62,902 nt of DNA from a virus (IMGVR_UViG_3300042691_038517:1-62902), one strand, 5' to 3'. Positions 8,957-15,710 are shown, counted from the stretch's first letter. A program made the numbers and translations. Notes: a model not told the origin generated them from the letters alone.

Positions 8957-8984
8957 TTGACCAGTTGCTAAACTGTGATATAAT
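8957..8984 (+). promoter_or_regulatory. promoter of a leaderless gene
   Basis: TTGACC, 16 bases, TATAAT. Only six bases separate the -10 box from the next ATG, so transcription should begin at or next to the start codon. Confidence 0.75.
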
Positions 8985-8990
8985 ACATAC

Positions 8991-9101
8991 ATGACAACGA
9001 AAGACACTATGACTAAACGTGAATTTTTGGATGCCCTGGGCTTTGCGGCTTGCATTGCACTGCCCTTTGTGTTATACTTTGCTTTTGTGATGAAACCTTG
9101 A
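8991..9101 (+). CDS. small membrane protein, leaderless
   Basis: A 36-residue reading frame starting MTTKDTMTKREFLDALG, followed by one hydrophobic segment (FAACIALPFVLYFAFVM). The start is set by the promoter: the ATG is seven bases after the -10 box and there is no ribosome-binding site. The gene ends 13 bases before the next ATG. Function unknown; a single-span membrane peptide made early is the simplest reading. Confidence 0.6.
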   Translation: MTTKDTMTKREFLDALGFAACIALPFVLYFAFVMKP

Positions 9102-9114
9102 AAGGAAAATTGAA

Positions 9115-9438
9115 ATGACTGCTAAGACTGTGAACTATACGCCCGAGCAGACTGCTCGGATGGTTGCCGACTATCAAGCCGGTGCAACTGTTGAAACTAT
9201 CGCTGAAACACTTGGCAAAACTGTGAGATCGGTTGTTGCAAAGCTCTCGCGTGAAAAGGTTTATGTAGCTAAAACCTATGTTTCCAAAACTGGTGAAGCT
9301 GTTGTTAAAAAGGATGCTGTTGCCGACTACATCGGTGAAGCTCTTGGCTTGGGTGAGGCTGATGTAGAATCGCTAACCAAAGCTAACAAAACTGCATTGA
9401 AAGCCATTGCAGATTTTATCAAGGCCGAAAAAGCCTGA
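9115..9438 (+). CDS. helix-turn-helix paralog 1
   Basis: A 107-residue basic protein of a family repeated in this phage. The N-terminal half, YTPEQTARMVADYQ then VETIAETLGKTVRSVVAKLS, is the helix-turn-helix pattern; the C-terminal half (ALGLGEADVESLTKANKTAL) is a conserved helical module. AAAGGAAAA precedes the ATG. Close paralogs lie at 12954 and 14241 and, on the other strand, at 15920. DNA binding is inferred from pattern; a shared regulatory or genome-organising role is possible. Confidence 0.8.
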   Translation: MTAKTVNYTPEQTARMVADYQAGATVETIAETLGKTVRSVVAKLSREKVYVAKTYVSKTGEAVVKKDAVADYIGEALGLGEADVESLTKANKTALKAIADFIKAEKA

Positions 9439-9441
9439 TTT

Positions 9442-9467
9442 AAGCAGGGGATACAATCCCCTGCTTT
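9442..9467 (+). terminator. intrinsic terminator
   Basis: AGCAGGGGAT, a short loop, ATCCCCTGCT and TTTTT, directly after the first helix-turn-helix gene. The next promoter overlaps its end. Confidence 0.85.
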
Positions 9468-9473
9468 TTATGG

Positions 9474-9479
9474 TATAAT
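9474..9479 (+). promoter_or_regulatory. extended -10 promoter of a leaderless gene
   Basis: TGGTATAAT with six bases to the ATG of the SprT-like gene, and no ribosome-binding site. Confidence 0.7.
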
Positions 9480-9485
9480 GCACAC

Positions 9486-9806
9486 ATGAAACATTTTATA
9501 GACTATCTCAAATTAAAGAAGCCCGTTACAATTCGGATTCTTCCCCGTAAAAATTCACAATGCGATGCTGAATACGAACCTGAGTATTCAGAACGTGGCA
9601 AATTGTGTGAACACATTATTACAGTTTACACCAAGAACGCAACCCGTGATTTTGAAACCCTTATTGCACATGAGTTAATCCATGCATGGCAAGAAGAAAA
9701 TAAAAAAACGGAAACACATGGCCCTGCTTTTATTAAATTTGCAAACAAAATAGAACGTGATTTTGGTTTGCGTGATGTTTACATTAAAGGCACAGACTTA
9801 GAATAG
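9486..9806 (+). CDS. SprT-like zinc metallopeptidase 1
   Basis: A 106-residue SprT-like (zincin) domain. The zinc site is visible as LIAHELIHAWQEE (HExxH) with the third ligand in THGPAFIKFA. Family members act on proteins attached to DNA or on misfolded proteins, but a phage role is not known. The gene is probably leaderless. A second SprT-like gene lies 1.2 kb downstream. Confidence 0.82.
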   Translation: MKHFIDYLKLKKPVTIRILPRKNSQCDAEYEPEYSERGKLCEHIITVYTKNATRDFETLIAHELIHAWQEENKKTETHGPAFIKFANKIERDFGLRDVYIKGTDLE

Positions 9807-9817
9807 AAACCAAGGTT

Positions 9818-9847
9818 TGCAAACAAAAATGAATACTTTTGTTTGCA
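9818..9847 (-). repeat. hairpin downstream of leftward promoter LP1
   Basis: TGCAAACAAAA pairs with TTTTGTTTGCA around an 8-base loop. Read leftward it would be the first structure of the LP1 transcript. The sequence ACAAAAGTATTCAT inside it recurs downstream of LP3, LP4 and LP5. Confidence 0.7.
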
Positions 9848-9852
9848 GGCGG

Positions 9853-9891
9853 GCGCCAATATTATAGCATATAATATTTGGCCGTGTCAAG
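9853..9891 (-). promoter_or_regulatory. leftward promoter repeat LP1
   Basis: Minus strand: TTGACA, 18 bases, TGCTATAAT, then ATTGGCGCC. A consensus -35 and an extended -10 facing the 3' end of the rightward SprT-like gene, with no leftward protein gene ahead. One of seven related copies. Confidence 0.8.
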
Positions 9892-10012
9892 CGTTTTGCC
9901 ATTAATTTTTTCAATCGGGGCCATAAATAAAATCAATCGAAAATTTGTGGGAAACGGGGACAAACGGGGAAAATTCGTGTATAATTCGTGCATACACTGA
10001 AAGGATTTCAAA

Positions 10013-10489
10013 ATGGCAAAGATTACTAAAGTTAGCATTTACGACATGGATGGTACTATCGTTTGCAGTTTGCACAGATATAGAACTATTGTTGACGAAA
10101 ATGGCGAACGTATTGATTTAAATTACTGGCGTGAAAATGAGTATCGTGCAATGGATGATTCGCTTTTGCCATTAGCCGCACAATATCGAAAGGATTTAAA
10201 AGATGAAAATTGTTTTGTTATTATTGCTACTGCCAGGGTTTTGCGGGATGCTGATAATGCATTTATTCGCGATATTCTAGGCGAACCAGATTATATTATT
10301 TCTCGCACTGATGGTGATACTATATCAGGCGGTAAATTAAAAATCGCTGGTTTGGCTAAATTCTTCAATTTGAAAAATTTCAAAGATGCTGAATTTACAT
10401 TTTATGAAGATAATACCACTTATTTAAAAGCTGTTTGTGACAGATTTAATATTCGTGGAGTATATGTACCAAGCAAACAGGGTCATTAA
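10013..10489 (+). CDS. HAD-superfamily phosphatase
   Basis: A 158-residue haloacid dehalogenase-like phosphatase. Motif I is YDMDGTIVCS (nucleophile Asp plus DxDGT), motif II is IIATARV and motif IV is FYEDNTTY. Phage members often trim nucleotides or 5'/3' phosphates; the substrate here is unknown. Its promoter (TATAAT about 30 bases before the ATG) gives a leader with AAAGGA, unlike the leaderless neighbours. Confidence 0.82.
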   Translation: MAKITKVSIYDMDGTIVCSLHRYRTIVDENGERIDLNYWRENEYRAMDDSLLPLAAQYRKDLKDENCFVIIATARVLRDADNAFIRDILGEPDYIISRTDGDTISGGKLKIAGLAKFFNLKNFKDAEFTFYEDNTTYLKAVCDRFNIRGVYVPSKQGH

Positions 10490-10507
10490 TCCTTTTGTTA
10501 ACAAAAC

Positions 10508-10535
10508 AAAATTGAATACTCAGGTATTCAATTTT
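10508..10535 (-). terminator. hairpin with T-rich tail on the minus strand, downstream of LP2
   Basis: Perfect 12-bp stem (AAAATTGAATAC with GTATTCAATTTT). Read leftward it is followed by GTTTTG, so the LP2 transcript could end within about 45 nt. The stem is AT-rich, which makes termination less certain. Confidence 0.55.
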
Positions 10536-10536
10536 T

Positions 10537-10575
10537 GCGCCAAAATTATATCATATAATTTTGGCCCGTGTCAAG
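10537..10575 (-). promoter_or_regulatory. leftward promoter repeat LP2
   Basis: Minus strand: TTGACA, 18 bases, TGATATAAT, TTTGGCGC. Between and over the boxes lies a perfect 12-bp palindrome with a 1-base centre (10540-10551 with 10553-10564), which could also be an operator. Confidence 0.85.
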
Positions 10576-10630
10576 TTTTTTCGTATAACTTATTTTTTGT
10601 GTGTGTTTAAAAAACAACGGATTTTTATGG

Positions 10631-10636
10631 TATAAT
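10631..10636 (+). promoter_or_regulatory. extended -10 promoter of a leaderless gene
   Basis: TGGTATAAT followed after six bases by the ATG of the second SprT-like gene. Confidence 0.7.
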
Positions 10637-10642
10637 TCGCGT

Positions 10643-11023
10643 ATGGACAAAAAAGCACTATTAACCCACTTACAACGCGAAACTGTAATGATTTGGGATA
10701 CACTTTGCGAAATTTATACACCTTTGGTTCACTACAATGAGCCAAAGGTAGAACTTAACCCTTACAATTGGCGCACTGCCGGAATGTGTTTTCAGGAAGA
10801 AAACCGCATACAAATGGGTTACAAATTTTTCAAAGCTAAAACAGAATACTTCAATTACATGATAGATGTAATACTTCCGCATGAAATTATTCATCAAGCA
10901 GATTTTAACCTTTTCGGAGAATCTGAAAAAATTTGCGGGCATGGCATAAAATGGCAAAAAATTATGTTAGAATATGGGCTAGACCCAAACCCATATCACA
11001 CAATGGAGATTTCACGAAAATGA
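10643..11023 (+). CDS. SprT-like zinc metallopeptidase 2
   Basis: A 126-residue SprT-like protein (MDKKALLTHLQRETVMIW at the N terminus). The zinc motif is VILPHEIIHQADF with a downstream His in CGHGIKWQKIM. It is diverged from the first SprT-like protein, so this is not a recent duplication. The start chosen is the ATG seven bases after the -10 box. The stop overlaps the next ATG (ATGA). Confidence 0.8.
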   Translation: MDKKALLTHLQRETVMIWDTLCEIYTPLVHYNEPKVELNPYNWRTAGMCFQEENRIQMGYKFFKAKTEYFNYMIDVILPHEIIHQADFNLFGESEKICGHGIKWQKIMLEYGLDPNPYHTMEISRK

Positions 11024-11235
11024 TTACTTTTGTTTCTTGGTTCGGTACTGTTGCAAGTATTCTCGGATCATTTGCAGTTGCAAGCGCAATGTTTAAATTG
11101 GGCTATGTTTTGTTTACTTTTGGTTCACTGGCTTGGTTGACAGTTGCTTTTGTTCGCAAAGATAAATCGCTTGGTGTACTAAATGGTACATTTTTCGTTG
11201 CCAACCTTTTGGGTATTTACAATAATTTCTTTTGA
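11020..11235 (+). CDS. small membrane protein
   Basis: A 71-residue hydrophobic protein with three likely membrane segments (FGTVASILGSFAVASAMF, VLFTFGSLAWLTVAFV, GTFFVANLLGIY). Its ATG overlaps the stop of the peptidase gene, so the two are translated together. The layout of three spans and a short loop recalls small NMN- or sugar-carrier-like folds, but nothing diagnostic is present. Confidence 0.7.
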   Translation: MITFVSWFGTVASILGSFAVASAMFKLGYVLFTFGSLAWLTVAFVRKDKSLGVLNGTFFVANLLGIYNNFF

Positions 11236-11286
11236 TTTTTTGTAAAAACCTGATATAATCTAATCTTCAATAACTGATTGACCAAA

Positions 11287-11985
11287 ATGGCTAAAAAACA
11301 ATTCTTTGCAATTCTTGACACTGAAACCACAATTAATAATACTGTGGCTGATTTTGCCATTATTATCGTTGACCGACAAGGCAAAATCCATAATCAATGC
11401 GCTGTTTTGGTTAATAATCATTATGGCAATTTTGAATTGTTTCACGATAAAAAAGCCAATGATATTTGGGGTTATGCGGGTTTAGAAAAACGCAAAGCCA
11501 ATTATGTCAAAATGCTAGATAATGGCACTCGTATGCTTGCATCGGTTAATGCCATTAATCGCTGGATTAATCAAGCCATTGGCAAATATAATCCAGTTTT
11601 GACTGCATATAATCTCAGTTTCGATTTAGACAAATGCCAAAATACTGATATTGATTTGTCGGGTTTCACTAGCAAGTTTTGCTTGTGGCAAGCCGCTATC
11701 GGTAATATCTGCAATAAAAAACAATATCGTGATTTTGTTTTGCAAAATCACCTTTTTAATAAACCCACTCAAAATGGCAATATGACATTTTCAACAACTG
11801 CCGAATCAGTTTGCGGGTTTATTTCAGGTGAATTTAAAATCGAGCCGCATACTGCCTTAGAAGATGCACGCGATTTTGAATTGCCTATTTTGCAGGCGGT
11901 TATTAATAAGCGTGACTGGCGCGAGAGAATGATTCCTTATAATTGGAAACAATTTCAGGTCAAAGATCATTTTAAACCAGCTTAA
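11287..11985 (+). CDS. DnaQ-like 3'-5' exonuclease
   Basis: A 232-residue DEDD-family exonuclease. Exo I is FAILDTETT; a middle motif lies in YNLSFDLDKCQ; Exo III is HTALEDARDFELPIL (H...D, DEDDh type). It could proofread or degrade host DNA or RNA. The -10 box TGATATAAT lies 28 bases upstream; no ribosome-binding site is seen. The polymerase encoded at 51 kb has its own exonuclease domain, so this is an extra activity. Confidence 0.85.
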   Translation: MAKKQFFAILDTETTINNTVADFAIIIVDRQGKIHNQCAVLVNNHYGNFELFHDKKANDIWGYAGLEKRKANYVKMLDNGTRMLASVNAINRWINQAIGKYNPVLTAYNLSFDLDKCQNTDIDLSGFTSKFCLWQAAIGNICNKKQYRDFVLQNHLFNKPTQNGNMTFSTTAESVCGFISGEFKIEPHTALEDARDFELPILQAVINKRDWRERMIPYNWKQFQVKDHFKPA

Positions 11986-12000
11986 TATCGGGGCGATTAT

Positions 12001-12117
12001 ATGAAAACACTTTGGATAATCGCCCTTGTTTTGCATTTTGCAGAAGAAAAACGGCTAGATTCTAAATACGACACAAACCCTTTTCAAATTCAGACAATCA
12101 CGGAGATAATCAAATGA
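12001..12117 (+). CDS. 38-residue peptide, possibly membrane-linked
   Basis: A short frame (MKTLWIIALVLHFAEEKR at the start) with a hydrophobic N terminus, like a signal-anchor. Its stop overlaps the next ATG in an ATGA junction, which favours a real gene translated with the PQ-loop protein. Function unknown. Confidence 0.5.
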   Translation: MKTLWIIALVLHFAEEKRLDSKYDTNPFQIQTITEIIK

Positions 12118-12365
12118 TGGAATATATAGGTTGGATTGGTTCGATTTTATTGGCATTTTGCGGATTACCTCAAGCCATAGAATCTTGGAAAACCAAAAAC
12201 TCAGATGGATTAACTTGGGGTTTTCTCGGAATGTGGGGAATGGGTGAGATATTCACTATTATCTACATTATCCCCAAATGGCATTGGCCACTGATATTTA
12301 ATTATACTGCCAACATTATATTTATTGCGATTATCTTGTATTATAAAATAAAACCCAAAAGATAA
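12114..12365 (+). CDS. PQ-loop (SemiSWEET-like) membrane protein
   Basis: An 83-residue protein with three predicted membrane helices and the PQ-loop signature in AFCGLPQAIESWKTKNSDG near residue 18. SemiSWEETs are half-transporters that work as dimers moving sugars or other small solutes. A start at either of two adjacent ATGs is possible. A terminator follows directly. A transporter gene in a phage suggests a change of host-cell metabolism during infection, but the substrate is unknown. Confidence 0.8.
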   Translation: MMEYIGWIGSILLAFCGLPQAIESWKTKNSDGLTWGFLGMWGMGEIFTIIYIIPKWHWPLIFNYTANIIFIAIILYYKIKPKR

Positions 12366-12367
12366 TA

Positions 12368-12390
12368 AAAGCCCCATTAGGGGCTTTTTT
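12368..12390. terminator. bidirectional intrinsic terminator
   Basis: AAAGCCCC, a short loop and GGGGCTTTTTT. It can stop the PQ-loop transcript and also the leftward LP3 transcript. Confidence 0.9.
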
Positions 12391-12445
12391 ATTGCCCGAA
12401 AACAAAAGTATTCACGGCCAAAAATGAATACTTTTGTTTTCGGGC
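12368..12445 (-). ncRNA. candidate leftward small RNA from LP3
   Basis: From the predicted start beside LP3 a 78-nt RNA would consist of a perfect 20-bp hairpin (12395-12414 with 12425-12444) and the terminator. It shares the word ACAAAAGTATTCAT with the other LP transcripts. No protein is encoded. Confidence 0.5.
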
Positions 12446-12482
12446 GCGCCAATTATACTATTATAATTGTGCCCGTGTCAAG
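12445..12482 (-). promoter_or_regulatory. leftward promoter repeat LP3
   Basis: Minus strand: TTGACA, 18 bases, TATAAT, TGGCGCGC. Confidence 0.8.
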
Positions 12483-12511
12483 AAATATTTATAACATATT
12501 TTTTGTAGGGG

Positions 12512-12621
12512 ATTAAAAAACAACAGTTTTTTGTGGTACAATAAACTGTCGGCGCGCCAAAAATTTTATGAATACTTTTGTTTGCGACGATTTCTGTGAA
12601 CCAAAGCATTACAGGCCTGGC
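12512..12621 (-). ncRNA. candidate leftward small RNA from LP4
   Basis: A 110-nt RNA from LP4 to a minus-strand terminator (ACAGTTT with AAACTGT, 12523-12549, then TGTTTTTT). It carries ACAAAAGTATTCAT. No protein is encoded. Confidence 0.45.
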
Positions 12622-12657
12622 GCCAAAATTATACCATACGGCTGAAAAGCTGTCAAT
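12619..12657 (-). promoter_or_regulatory. leftward promoter repeat LP4
   Basis: Minus strand: TTGACA, 17 bases, TGGTATAAT, TTTGGCGCC. It lacks the palindrome of LP2 and LP5, so the promoter boxes rather than the palindrome are what the copies share. Confidence 0.8.
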
Positions 12658-12738
12658 AGGGGTTTTCACCTATGTTGTATTTTCGCAAATTTTAAAAAAC
12701 ACTTGTTTTTTGGCTGTTTTGTCTGTATAATAGAACAC

Positions 12739-12921
12739 ATGATGAAAACAAAAACCCTTCCAAAAAGCCGTGGCTTTGCCACCATTGTAAATGGTAAACT
12801 TACTGTTTACGTTGGTGCAACTCAGCGTGAAATGACTATGAAGTTTTTTAATACCAAAGTAGTCAAGGTAAAATTTGACTATTTGGGGCTTGGCAGGGTT
12901 GCAAATGTTGAAATTGTGTGA
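12739..12921 (+). CDS. small basic protein, leaderless
   Basis: A 60-residue, lysine-rich beta-type protein (ATIVNGKLTVYVGATQ, MKFFNTKVVKVKFDYLG). The ATG lies seven bases after TATAAT, so the message is probably leaderless; a second ATG follows at once. No recognisable motif. It precedes the second helix-turn-helix paralog, which has its own promoter. Confidence 0.65.
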   Translation: MMKTKTLPKSRGFATIVNGKLTVYVGATQREMTMKFFNTKVVKVKFDYLGLGRVANVEIV

Positions 12922-12953
12922 TATAATTGTTTTTTAACGTGAAGGAAATCAAA

Positions 12954-13286
12954 ATGGAAAAGACTACTAAAGCGGTAAATTATACCGCAGAGCAAACCAC
13001 CAAAATGGTGGCCGATTATCAGGCTGGTGTTGCAGTTGAAACCATTGCCCAAAATTTGGGCAAAACTGTTCGTTCGGTTGTTGCAAAACTTAGCCGTGAA
13101 AAAGTGTATGTGGCTAAAACTTACGTTTCAAAAACTGGCGCTCCAGTAGTTAAAAAGGATGCCCATGCCGATGCAATCGGTGCGATTCTCAAAATGACTG
13201 AAGCTGAAATCGAAAGTCTTACAAAAGCTAATAAAACAGCATTGGAAAAGATTTTCTCTGCATTGGCAAATTCAAAGCCAATTTGA
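12954..13286 (+). CDS. helix-turn-helix paralog 2
   Basis: A 110-residue paralog of the protein at 9115; the core VVAKLSREKVYVAKTYVSKT is identical and the N-terminal motif NYTAEQTTKMVADYQ differs little, so duplication is recent. AAGGAAATC precedes the ATG and TATAAT lies 40 bases upstream. Role as for the other copies: likely DNA binding. Different promoters would allow the copies to be made at different times. Confidence 0.8.
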   Translation: MEKTTKAVNYTAEQTTKMVADYQAGVAVETIAQNLGKTVRSVVAKLSREKVYVAKTYVSKTGAPVVKKDAHADAIGAILKMTEAEIESLTKANKTALEKIFSALANSKPI

Positions 13287-13334
13287 TTAATGGGGCATTA
13301 TGCCCCATTATTTTAATTTTAAAAGGAAACCAAA

Positions 13335-13583
13335 ATGATGATTAACTTTCCCTCATTTGCAGATAAACCCCTAATTCTCACATTTCAGCAACTGGGAATT
13401 AATCCCAGCGATTATAATGGTTTGCCATTCTCAAAAATCAGACCAGCATATATTAATATCGCCACCGATTATTTTTTGGAAATAACGGGCGAATATGATT
13501 ATGAGGTTTTCCAGCATTATGAATGGGAAATTGATTATCTCGCAGGATTAATTAAAATCCCCAGATCAGCATTAGTTGAATAA
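13335..13583 (+). CDS. conserved-looking small protein, unknown
   Basis: An 82-residue acidic protein (FPSFADKPLILTFQQLGIN, EVFQHYEWEIDYLAGLIKI). A good AAGGAAACC ribosome site precedes two adjacent ATGs. It follows the second helix-turn-helix paralog by 48 bases and is closed by a terminator, so the pair probably forms one short operon. No family recognised. Confidence 0.65.
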   Translation: MMINFPSFADKPLILTFQQLGINPSDYNGLPFSKIRPAYINIATDYFLEITGEYDYEVFQHYEWEIDYLAGLIKIPRSALVE

Positions 13584-13584
13584 A

Positions 13585-13675
13585 ATAAACCCGCTATAAT
13601 GCGGGTTTTATTTTGCCCACAAATTACTACTTTTGTTTGCAAACCCAAAATGAATACTTTTGTTTGCAAAACTGC
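13585..13675 (-). ncRNA. candidate leftward small RNA from LP5
   Basis: Leftward from LP5 the first 90 nt contain GCAAACAAAAGTA twice and end at the bidirectional terminator AACCCGC...GCGGGTT (13587-13609). No leftward protein gene is present. Confidence 0.45.
13587..13609. terminator. bidirectional intrinsic terminator
   Basis: AACCCGC, TATAAT loop, GCGGGTT with a T-rich tail on both strands. Confidence 0.85.
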
Positions 13676-13712
13676 GCCAAAATTATATCATATAATTTTC
13701 GCCCGTGTCAAG
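13674..13712 (-). promoter_or_regulatory. leftward promoter repeat LP5
   Basis: Minus strand: TTGACA, 18 bases, TGATATAAT, TTTGGCGC; nearly identical to LP2. The 22-bp site copy 2 begins two bases beyond its -35 side. Confidence 0.85.
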
Positions 13713-13713
13713 C

Positions 13714-13735
13714 ACTGTTACAAACTGTTACAATT
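13714..13735 (-). promoter_or_regulatory. 22-bp site, copy 2
   Basis: Exact reverse complement of the site at 8923-8944. It lies next to LP5. Confidence 0.6.
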
Positions 13736-13794
13736 GGGTGTTGTTTTTCTGCCACTTGGCACGATTCTTGCGCCACGCGGAATACGAATCATTC

Positions 13795-13890
13795 TCATTT
13801 GCATTCGCAATTGCGTGTATGCTTATATAATCATGCACTTATATAAGCAAACGCTTATATGTGTACTTTAGTACGCATGCACAGTGGTGC
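13795..13890. other. AT-rich palindrome cluster (possible origin or control region)
   Basis: Three CTTATAT units within about 40 bases, one as the palindrome CTTATATAAG, then GTACTTTAGTAC and GCATGC. No protein gene is supported in 13584-14059 except at its right end. The density of short palindromes between two opposed promoter sets could mark an origin or a binding region. Confidence 0.4.
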
Positions 13891-13950
13891 TGCGCCAGTG
13901 CGAAACCTTCAAGTGCAAAACCTTGAGCTTTCCGGCCAAGTGGTGGACCT

Positions 13951-13988
13951 GCGCCAAATTATACCAGTGCCGAATCGAAATTGTCAAG
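13951..13988 (-). promoter_or_regulatory. leftward promoter repeat LP6
   Basis: Minus strand: TTGACA, 18 bases, TGGTATAAT, TTGGCGC. Its transcript would run through the palindrome cluster. Confidence 0.75.
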
Positions 13989-14003
13989 AGAAAATTTTTT
14001 TAT

Positions 14004-14032
14004 TTGAAGTGTTTGATCAAGTTTTGTATAAT
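14004..14032 (+). promoter_or_regulatory. rightward promoter
   Basis: TTGAAG, 17 bases, TATAAT, ahead of the 44-residue gene with the SSB-like tail. Confidence 0.75.
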
Positions 14033-14059
14033 ATTTATATTACTTAGAAGGAATGGCAG

Positions 14060-14194
14060 ATGACAACACGTGATTTTTTCGCAGATTTTCATAGTGAGCA
14101 CTACTCGGAATTTGTGGAAGCAGAACTCCGCGAAATGTTTTGTGATACTACTCCACAAGTCGAAATTTTTGAATTTGACGATGTTCCCTTTTAA
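14060..14194 (+). CDS. 44-residue acidic peptide with SSB-like C terminus
   Basis: A short acidic protein beginning MTTRDFFADFHSEHYSEF and ending IFEFDDVPF. The tail matches the acidic tip DDDIPF of bacterial SSB, which recruits DNA-processing enzymes. AGAAGGA precedes the ATG and a consensus promoter lies 28 bases upstream, so a real gene is likely. Mimicry of host SSB is an inference. The -35 box of the next promoter lies in its last codons. Confidence 0.65.
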   Translation: MTTRDFFADFHSEHYSEFVEAELREMFCDTTPQVEIFEFDDVPF

Positions 14195-14203
14195 CAGTAT
14201 AAT
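14175..14203 (+). promoter_or_regulatory. rightward promoter
   Basis: TTGACG, 17 bases, TATAAT, for the third helix-turn-helix paralog; the -35 box lies inside the preceding gene. Confidence 0.7.
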
Positions 14204-14240
14204 AATATCTTAAACAGCGCAGAAACCAATCAAAGGACAT

Positions 14241-14552
14241 ATGATGACTAAAGCAACCACTCAAAATTACACCCCTGAACAAACTGTTGAACTCGTTACT
14301 GGCTACCAGTCGGGTAAGACCGTGGAACAACTCGCCGAGACCCTGGGCAAAACTGTCAGGTCGGTTGTGGCTAAGCTGTCGCGCGAAGGCGTGTACGTGG
14401 CCAAGACCCGCCAGGTCGGTGTGGCTCGTGTGAAAAAGTCTGAGCTGGTTGACAAACTGGCACACGCTTGCGGTGTGGCTCCAGAAGTGTTTGAATCTCT
14501 GGAAAAAGCCAACCACGAAGTCTTGGAACGACTTGTTGCCGAACTGGCCTGA
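14241..14552 (+). CDS. helix-turn-helix paralog 3
   Basis: A 103-residue member of the family (NYTPEQTVELVTGYQ, QLAETLGKTVRSVVAKLSRE). It differs from copies 1 and 2 at the C terminus and its codons are richer in GC (for example ctg, gtg, ggc runs), unlike its neighbours, so it may have come from a related phage rather than by local duplication. An AAAGGA site precedes the ATG. Confidence 0.78.
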   Translation: MMTKATTQNYTPEQTVELVTGYQSGKTVEQLAETLGKTVRSVVAKLSREGVYVAKTRQVGVARVKKSELVDKLAHACGVAPEVFESLEKANHEVLERLVAELA

Positions 14553-14583
14553 CTGCCACGGTTGAGGGTCAAGAAATTTTAAC

Positions 14584-14612
14584 TTGATGCCTCAATCCAC
14601 TTTTGATATAAT
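14584..14612 (+). promoter_or_regulatory. promoter of the 155-nt RNA
   Basis: TTGATG, 17 bases, TATAAT; predicted start near 14619, just before the 5' strand of the closing helix. Confidence 0.75.
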
Positions 14613-14618
14613 AATATC

Positions 14619-14785
14619 TTAGAAATTAACAAAGAACCCCAATCGGGAATGGCTTAATGAATACCGTGTGATTACTCAACCGGTGCCAGTTCTGCCCAAG
14701 CAGCCGCAACCACTAACCAGTCACTGAATGACGTCTCACCTGCGAAGCTAGTCTATGGGAAACGATTGGAATTTCTTTGTTGATT
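14619..14785 (+). ncRNA. structured RNA closed by a 16-bp helix, unknown class
   Basis: AACAAAGAA (14628) pairs with TTCTTTGTT (14773), and CCAATCG (14639) with CGATTGG (14763), enclosing 117 nt with internal stems such as CTGC-CCAA-GCAG and GTCA-CTGAA-TGAC. A consensus promoter stands directly before it. No protein frame. It is not a tRNA and does not show the single long hairpin of 6S RNA. Class unknown. Confidence 0.65.
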
Positions 14786-14808
14786 CTTTTCCTTGATTAC
14801 TGTATAAT
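14780..14808 (+). promoter_or_regulatory. promoter of the large structured RNA
   Basis: TTGATT, 17 bases, TATAAT; its -35 box overlaps the end of the preceding RNA's closing helix. Confidence 0.8.
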
Positions 14809-14997
14809 ACTTATATAAATTAATAGATTGGGTGACAGCGGACACAGCGATATATTACTGCTATGTGATACCGTCTTAATTGTGGGAAATCACCGAGCCA
14901 CAGCCCTAAAGAATTCGGTGTTATGAGACCAGCTCTGTGCGCATCTGGATAACAACTTAATTGGTGGCGAAGGCCTCTACCACCAGCCAACTTACAT

Positions 14998-15072
14998 GCT
15001 CCCGTCGTCTACTGGCTAGGACGCTGCCCTTTCAAGGCGGAAAAGACGGATCGAAACCGTTCGGGAGTACCA
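14998..15072 (+). tRNA. tRNA-Glu (anticodon TTC)
   Basis: Cloverleaf with acceptor GCTCCCG/CGGGAGT (first pair G-U), loop CTTTCAA-type with TTC, and encoded CCA. It lies inside the large structured RNA, apart from the main tRNA arrays. Confidence 0.88.
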
Positions 15073-15710
15073 ACCCTCTGATGAGCACATGCAAGTTGTG
15101 CGAAACCTTAAACCTCAGCAACAGTTTGCAGCGATCTTCCCAAATCGCTCGCTGGCGCAGTTTAGGGTCAGGATGAAAACCCAGACTTGTTCTGGAAATG
15201 AGTAATGCTAGGGAACCGTCCCTATATCCCATGTCGTCTTATCCTGTACCCACGTTAAAAGGTCTTATAAATAGCTAGTGTGGCGGACTATATAGTGCCC
15301 GAGCAATAACAACCCGTAAGGTTGTTCGACCCTAAACTGCAGAGGGTTCGTAAAATTATCTAGTCGGAGCCAACCGTAACAAAGCACGACCCCAAACCAC
15401 ACAAGGGTCATTAAAAATTATGTGAGGTTGCTAAGCGGTGGACCCGTAAGCCGACAAAGCCCAAAGTCGCAAAAAATGTGGTGGGGTGAAGACCCGAACC
15501 AATACTGTAAGTCACGGATATCCTGGACAATGCCCGAGACGCACCCAGGACTGAAACGTGCAACCCAAACTCCCCACAAAAGACAAGCGTACTCTGGAAT
15601 TAACCACAACACCAGGCACGACTGCTATACTTTAGGGTCAGGTAGTAAGAGTCGGAGTTGGTTACTCCGCAGTAATGTTCCTGAACAGAGTAAAAAACCT
15701 CGAGAGTTCA

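Noticed and set aside
13599-13871. Rightward frame of 90 codons starting in the LP5 hairpin region
   Set aside because: It runs through LP5, the 22-bp site and the palindromes, has Cys/Ile-rich unlikely composition and no ribosome site. The MNTFVC-type starts near LP1, LP3, LP4 and LP5 come from the shared DNA word.
15251-15612. Protein genes in both strands of the large RNA
   Set aside because: Frames of 60-110 codons exist but have no ribosome sites, odd composition and overlap the stems; RNA is the better reading.
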